Of a stretch of DNA of 8,580 nt, positions 4,784 to 8,580 are shown one piece after another. Every line of letters begins with the position of its first letter. Positions within the stretch are counted from its first letter, which is position 1. Location of the stretch: the NCBI GenBank assembly GCA_964631175.1, contig CAZVWH010000114.1, positions 1-8,580 of the forward strand. The letters are read 5' to 3'. The DNA comes from CAZVWH01 sp964631175 (lineage in GTDB: Bacteria; Planctomycetota; Phycisphaerae; Sedimentisphaerales; Anaerobacaceae). Made by a program: the position numbers and the translations under genes. Below the pieces are notes generated by a model. It did no database searches. It saw only the letters and a list, made by a program, of their open reading frames with translations, and was not told the origin of the DNA.

Positions 4784-6613
4784 CTAAATATACCTTCTCC
4801 GCACAATCTTCAAATTCGTACACTGCTTTTGAAAATCCAACTGCACCCGCTCTATCCGCCTAACACTGCGGTTGTCACTTCGGCAGCTAAGTAAATCCCT
4901 GCTTTCAGGACTTGTACTAATCTTGTCGCCAACTCTGTAATCAAATACGAGGTACGGTGTTTGAACATCAGTCGTCTCGATTACCTCTGATGATGACGCA
5001 GCTTTGTGCCGGACAAATTCATAAAGCGCTGCGGAATCGTCAACTTCATCCGGCTGGCCGAGTGTCGCATCGGCGGCATTGGCGAAGATGCTCTTACCGG
5101 AAACCTTGCGGAACTTAAATCCCTTATAGAGCGTAATTATGTGCCGCACAACCGGTGTAGTAGAATTGACCGGCCCATCGGCAACTTCACAGCTTAGTCT
5201 TTCATCACTAACCACTGAAGCGGTTATCCTGAATCGCAGCACTGCCTTCAATGCTGCTATCCAGGTATCGACGTCAAGCTGATCGCTGCTGAGCCATATT
5301 CCACACTCATCGAGAAGATTGTTGAAGGCGTATAGATACTGCCACCAGTTTTCGCCGTCGTATGAGACCTGTAGAAAGTAGCCCAGCGATCTTTCATGTT
5401 TGTCGGTGGATAAGCACGGCCAGAAGCGTCGGCGTCGGCGAGCAAAATTATTGCTTTCAAAAATCTTAGAAAAGTCAAATGCATCTCCTTGATTGTATGG
5501 AGCGCCGCTATAGCTGCCCGCTTCATTGAGACACCATTTGCGATACACATCCTTTACCTTGTAAAAATCGGGATTAGTCGAAGGCGAGAATTTTTCATAA
5601 TCGGTCGCCTCATCAGCAGGGTCCCAGGCCTTGACTAACTCAAATGTCGCCTCATAAATTTTGAAGTCACCCTGTCCGATATATTTGTGCGTGACAGGCC
5701 AGAAGTTTTTCCTGCTATATAGCCCGGCAATGTTTGTCTTGGAGACGCTAAGCTGCTCACCTTGCTGCTGGCAATCCAGCTCAACCACCCTGCCGTTGTC
5801 TCCTTTATAGAATACTATTGCCTGTCCTGGGCTGTTCTCGGCAAGCCGAGGAACAAATTTGAACTTCAGGCCGGCTCTTTCGCAGCATCGGTGTAGAGCT
5901 TCCAACAGGTTCAGCCCGGTGACGTCAAGGTCACGAACGCCACGGTTCTCGGTCAATGCCCGCAACTGTTCAATGCTCGGCGTTTGCACCTGGCCCGCCG
6001 GCAGATATTCGCACAGCAAATAATCAATTACTTCTGCGAGCTTGAAGAACCTGCTTTGCGAAGGCTCGGCACAAAAGATTGTGTAGCTTTTACCATTGAT
6101 TTCTGCTGGGCTGCGGCTGGCGTTTGCTTGGCCATCAGGATTAAAGACCGTATCAAGACCGGCCAGAAACAAAGTTGAACCACCGTTATCGGTGAGGCGC
6201 TGACCGTAAACCGTAATCCGAGAAAGAGCTGTGCTGAAGTCCTTGGCGATAATTTCCACCTTTTCACTATCAGAGTCTAATCTTGTCTCGATGCTTTCAA
6301 CATGACCTTCAAAGATAGGCAGGCTAAAGGCCGCTGCTGCCGGCGAGATGCCGTTGTAAACATGTCGAATGACGACAGATTTTCCCATAGAGAATTTATC
6401 TTCGAGTTGCTCTGTGGGTAAGTTATTCGGCTCTTGCTGTGCGGCTGGATTATAAGCCAATCTGGCCCAGCTAAACTCCGGCCAGCCGCTGCGAACAATC
6501 TCTATAACCTCAAGGTCGCTACACAAAGACCCATCCAGAAAAACCGATACCGTTGCAGTCGGCAGTGACAGTCTGTCGTAGGCGGTTTGAAAAAAATCAA
6601 TTCTATTGGACAT
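4784..6613 (-). CDS. Phage tail hub/baseplate-like protein, 609 aa
   Basis: The frame can be opened at an ATG at 6658, but the extra 15 residues (MFSRHTCGAGSGKHI) are translation of a CCGGCAC hairpin repeat. The ATG at 6613 (MSNRIDFFQTAYDRL), with a GGA about 10 nt upstream, is therefore preferred. The N-terminal ~135 residues (VSVFLDGSLCSDLEVIEIVR, GWPEFSWARLAYNP, PIFEGHVESIETRLDSDSEKV, IIAKDFSTALSR) resemble the first domain of tail-hub proteins of the gpD/gp27 or Gp37-like kind. In those, an attachment definition is followed by an altered-coordinate domain. A middle region contains GLNLLEALHRCCERAGLKFKF, typical of hub proteins. The C-terminus (YRVGDKIST...ESRDLL...VQLDFQKQCTNLKIV) looks like the beta-rich closing domain. 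The protein may link the tail tube to the fibre encoded upstream. No lysozyme or peptidase motif is visible. Assignment is by pattern and context, and a generic phage-tail annotation is safer than a specific one. Confidence 0.6.
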   Translation of the reverse strand: MSNRIDFFQTAYDRLSLPTATVSVFLDGSLCSDLEVIEIVRSGWPEFSWARLAYNPAAQQEPNNLPTEQLEDKFSMGKSVVIRHVYNGISPAAAAFSLPIFEGHVESIETRLDSDSEKVEIIAKDFSTALSRITVYGQRLTDNGGSTLFLAGLDTVFNPDGQANASRSPAEINGKSYTIFCAEPSQSRFFKLAEVIDYLLCEYLPAGQVQTPSIEQLRALTENRGVRDLDVTGLNLLEALHRCCERAGLKFKFVPRLAENSPGQAIVFYKGDNGRVVELDCQQQGEQLSVSKTNIAGLYSRKNFWPVTHKYIGQGDFKIYEATFELVKAWDPADEATDYEKFSPSTNPDFYKVKDVYRKWCLNEAGSYSGAPYNQGDAFDFSKIFESNNFARRRRRFWPCLSTDKHERSLGYFLQVSYDGENWWQYLYAFNNLLDECGIWLSSDQLDVDTWIAALKAVLRFRITASVVSDERLSCEVADGPVNSTTPVVRHIITLYKGFKFRKVSGKSIFANAADATLGQPDEVDDSAALYEFVRHKAASSSEVIETTDVQTPYLVFDYRVGDKISTSPESRDLLSCRSDNRSVRRIERVQLDFQKQCTNLKIVRRRYI

Positions 6614-6629
6614 AATGTGTTTTCCAGAA

Positions 6630-6650
6630 CCGGCACCACAGGTGTGCCGG
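6630..6650. repeat. CCGGCAC hairpin repeat, copy 2
   Basis: CCGGCAC and GTGCCGG arms (6630-6636 and 6644-6650) around a 7-base loop, followed by CTAAAC. It lies in the 44-base gap between the fibre stop (6658-6660) and the preferred hub start (6613). It is the same family as 3992-4012. Confidence 0.7.
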
Positions 6651-6657
6651 CTAAACA

Positions 6658-8277
6658 TTAAAGCGCTTCAACCTTTAAAATTTCGATCTCATCGGGTCTG
6701 ACGTCTTCAATCTCAATAGCCAATTGGGCTAAAGAATTACTCTCCACGCCGTCGGCATCTTTGGCCCTTACGGCGAATAAATATCTACCGGTAGTCAGAG
6801 CGTCACTTTGCCATCGGTAAAACCGTCGGCCTCGATAGCTGATTTCGGCGATTGGATTTTTATAGTTGATTTGTCCTGTGTTGCTGTCGTAATAGACATT
6901 GAAACGCACAGGCTCTGACTTCTGTTCGAGAGGGTAATAAAACCAGAGAAGCTGAACCTTATTGCCTTGGATCTGATCAGCCCGCCAGGCGAAAATGTGG
7001 TTTGGCTTCGGTTCTATCAGATTGCCTTCGGCATCTATGGTGAGTTTAACTGCTGCCTGTAAAGAGCGTTCCTGATAGCCGCAGATATTGAATTTGCGAA
7101 CAACATAAAAATATGTCGAGTCGATTTTGTGCGGGATATAGTTCGGTAGTGATATCGAATCAGCATCTTGCTCAACGACCTCTAATATGTTCGCAAAGTC
7201 TATTTGTTCCATGTTGGGGCCGCCATAAAGCGCTGTGCAGCCACTCGGACGCATCCAGAACCATCCACTGGCCAGGACCGTGCCGAGCTTAAATGCGCTG
7301 GCTGTCATTCCGTTAAAAAGTACATCTGTTAGCCATTGTCTTTCTATTTTTAGAGGACTTTTCAGCCAGGGACCGCGATATCTCAGAGTCAATTTGCCCG
7401 ATGGGACCGCCGACGCTTCTATTGACCCGGCAAGTAAGGCTTCTCCTACTATTTTCATCGTAGCCGTGACATCGGTGGCAGCAGCCGAAAGGCCCTTGAT
7501 TCTTCTGGTAAGTTTGGCAGTTGCTGTGGCGCTCGATTGAGCTCCTGATGTCCCTGCCAGATTCACGACCGGCACAAAGACCGTCTTGGAACTCTTCGGC
7601 CCATCAAACATGCAAAACGGCTCGCGGTATAGATGCTTAATCTCGGCGGAGCTGAGGGCGCGATTGTAAACCTGAACACTGTCTATAAGCCCTTCGGTTG
7701 TATAACTATCACTCCAAACTACCTTGCCTATTAATATATATTGGGTCGAAGCGTTTAAAGGACCCACAAATGTGCCAGGAGTTCCGACCGGATTAGCATT
7801 GATGTATGTTATAACGTTTTGGGACTTACTATCCCATGTTACTGCAAGATAATACCATTTACCTGTTAGATAAGTAAAAGAAGCATTAAAGGTATGTCCA
7901 CCGCCTGAATCCCACAACCTCGTCCCGATTGAAGTAGTGGATATTCTTACACCGTAAGCAACATTCTTCATTAACAATGTATGAGATTTGCTTGCTTCAA
8001 ATCTTATCCAACCGGCGATGGTAAGACCCGTCGCAGCATTCAGGGAGCTGCCGGAACCACAATTAACACTGTCTCCGCTTCCATCAAATTTCAAACAACA
8101 ACCGAATTTACCTGCTGTCCATACTGCATCGTTGATAGTGCCGGAATTTTGATTTCCGCTTGTATCAGCGGCAATCTTACCTGTGCCTTCATTAAATGCC
8201 CAGCAACCAATGAGACCACGTAAAAACGGGTGACTCTTGTTTAGCGGTAATCCTCTGGCTGATTTGAGAAGAGGCAT
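6658..8277 (-). CDS. LamG/FN3-like fibre or adhesin, 539 aa
   Basis: The ATG at 8277 has an AAAGGA site about 8 nt upstream. Residues ~20-218 form a clear concanavalin A-like LamG (Laminin_G_3) domain: GLIGCWAFNEGTG, GKFGCCLKFDGSGDSV, LTIAGWIRFEA, WYYLAVTWD, GLIDSVQVYNRALSSAEI. Residues ~240-300 hold about three imperfect ~20-residue repeats (LAGTSGAQSSATATAKLT, LSAAATDVTATMKIV, LAGSIEASAVPSGKLTL), a pattern I associate with linker repeats of tail or surface proteins. Residues ~425-525 look like a fibronectin-III-type fold (IFAWRADQIQGNKVQLLWFY, VRFNVYYDS, RYLFAVRAKDADGVES). There is no signal peptide, so it is not an ordinarily secreted adhesin. Together with the hub-like gene downstream, this favours a tail fibre or receptor-binding part that recognises a glycan. 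LamG is solid; the virion role is inferred. Its stop, TAA, overlaps an ATG (TAATG) of the longer hub frame. Confidence 0.78.
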   Translation of the reverse strand: MPLLKSARGLPLNKSHPFLRGLIGCWAFNEGTGKIAADTSGNQNSGTINDAVWTAGKFGCCLKFDGSGDSVNCGSGSSLNAATGLTIAGWIRFEASKSHTLLMKNVAYGVRISTTSIGTRLWDSGGGHTFNASFTYLTGKWYYLAVTWDSKSQNVITYINANPVGTPGTFVGPLNASTQYILIGKVVWSDSYTTEGLIDSVQVYNRALSSAEIKHLYREPFCMFDGPKSSKTVFVPVVNLAGTSGAQSSATATAKLTRRIKGLSAAATDVTATMKIVGEALLAGSIEASAVPSGKLTLRYRGPWLKSPLKIERQWLTDVLFNGMTASAFKLGTVLASGWFWMRPSGCTALYGGPNMEQIDFANILEVVEQDADSISLPNYIPHKIDSTYFYVVRKFNICGYQERSLQAAVKLTIDAEGNLIEPKPNHIFAWRADQIQGNKVQLLWFYYPLEQKSEPVRFNVYYDSNTGQINYKNPIAEISYRGRRFYRWQSDALTTGRYLFAVRAKDADGVESNSLAQLAIEIEDVRPDEIEILKVEAL

Positions 8278-8290
8278 ATTAAATCCTTTG

Positions 8291-8337
8291 GAATGTAGAA
8301 TTGAGAATTGAGAATGTATAAATAATTCTAAATTCTA
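8291..8337. repeat. Opposed heptamer arrays, copy 2
   Basis: Four heptamers (GAATGTA, GAATTGA, GAATTGA, GAATGTA; 8291-8318) face two heptamers AATTCTA (8324-8337). The segments TAGAATTGAGAATT (8296-8309) and AATTCTAAATTCTA (8324-8337) pair at 13 of 14 positions. The layout resembles 4337-4403 but the heptamer is different. It occupies the gap between the fibre gene and the next gene upstream. Confidence 0.75.
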
Positions 8338-8353
8338 TCTTCTTCCCTCTAAA

Positions 8354-8580
8354 TTAAGCAGTTATATAATTCCATCTCTGGCACTTAGCAGTGACGGTTA
8401 TCGTGTCCGTACTGCCGGAACGGTAGCAGTAGAGCTTAAAGTGAGCCACATCTTTGACGATGAAGCTGACTTGATTGGGGTCGCTATCATTGTCTATCTC
8501 GAAGCTATATAGAGGCGTATCATCATAGTTAGTTCCGTCCAGAGAGCCTCTTACCTCGACTACCAGATTATCTGTGGGGC
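8354..8580 (-). CDS. C-terminus of a small structural-type protein (start outside the window)
   Basis: Reading the - strand from the right edge gives 74 residues ending in KCQRWNYITA before a TAA at 8354-8356. Visible pieces are LVVEVRGSLDGTNYDDTP, LYSFEIDNDSDPNQVSFI and VAHFKLYCYRSGSTDTITV. The alternating polar/hydrophobic pattern suggests a beta-sandwich. The SLDGTNYD phrase resembles that of small virion-associated or beta-sandwich proteins in tail modules, which use it to describe a deviation of a measured signal. The stop is 76 bases upstream of the fibre start, in the same orientation, so it is likely the same operon. The family is not identified. Confidence 0.6.
   Translation of the reverse strand, partial: PTDNLVVEVRGSLDGTNYDDTPLYSFEIDNDSDPNQVSFIVKDVAHFKLYCYRSGSTDTITVTAKCQRWNYITA

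Noticed and set aside
5006..6267. Frames on either strand within the 609-aa hub gene
   Set aside because: Shadows of a long continuous frame; no start signals or domains.
7235..8223. + strand frames within the LamG gene
   Set aside because: They are antisense to a clear LamG/FN3-like coding region.

Overview
The window looks like host chromosome from a Gram-negative bacterium. It holds outer-membrane beta-barrel and RND-exporter remnants, a lipoprotein with a lipobox, and a LamG-domain protein. The LamG protein, together with several families of small dispersed repeats, would fit a planctomycete-like (PVC) metagenomic genome, but no marker gene is present and this placement is only an inference.

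Region 1 (1-1388, + strand) is a scar. The central part of an RND/MMPL-type exporter runs off the left edge. Just after its seventh membrane segment it is joined, out of frame, to the C-terminal half of an outer-membrane beta-barrel protein. The exporter's C-terminal half and the barrel's N-terminal half are both missing.

Region 2 (1519-3252, - strand) is a compact, AT-rich operon of three genes. In transcription order these are a 221-aa protein of unknown function, a 192-aa protein of unknown function and a 162-aa HEPN-domain protein. The first junction has a 1-nt gap and the second is a TAATG stop/start overlap, so translation is probably coupled. The HEPN protein resembles UPF0332-type HEPN proteins, but no MNT nucleotidyltransferase partner is visible. 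This is the best candidate here for an unusual toxin-antitoxin or defence module.

Region 3 (3398-8580, - strand) is a phage-tail-like module that continues beyond the right edge. In transcription order it has the C-terminus of a small structural-type protein, a 539-aa LamG/FN3-like fibre or adhesin, a 609-aa tail-hub-like protein, a 93-aa conserved-looking protein, a 98-aa one-pass membrane coiled-coil protein and a 192-aa lipoprotein. No capsid, terminase, integrase or lysin gene is in view, so a prophage, a gene transfer agent, a tailocin or a domesticated remnant all remain possible.

Every junction between genes of region 3 carries or touches a small palindromic repeat. There are three types: opposed heptamer arrays (4337-4403 and 8291-8337), CCGGCAC hairpins (3992-4012 and 6630-6650), and C-rich stem elements with a CTGTCCTGAGC...GTCGAAGGAT core (4030-4073 and 4739-4782). 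One copy has been read into the C-terminus of a protein, and another creates an artificial N-terminal extension of the hub ORF.

No tRNA, rRNA, CRISPR array, transposase or integrase was seen. No gap between genes exceeds 300 bases. The largest are 1389-1518 and 3253-3397, in which I see no gene and no convincing terminator or promoter.
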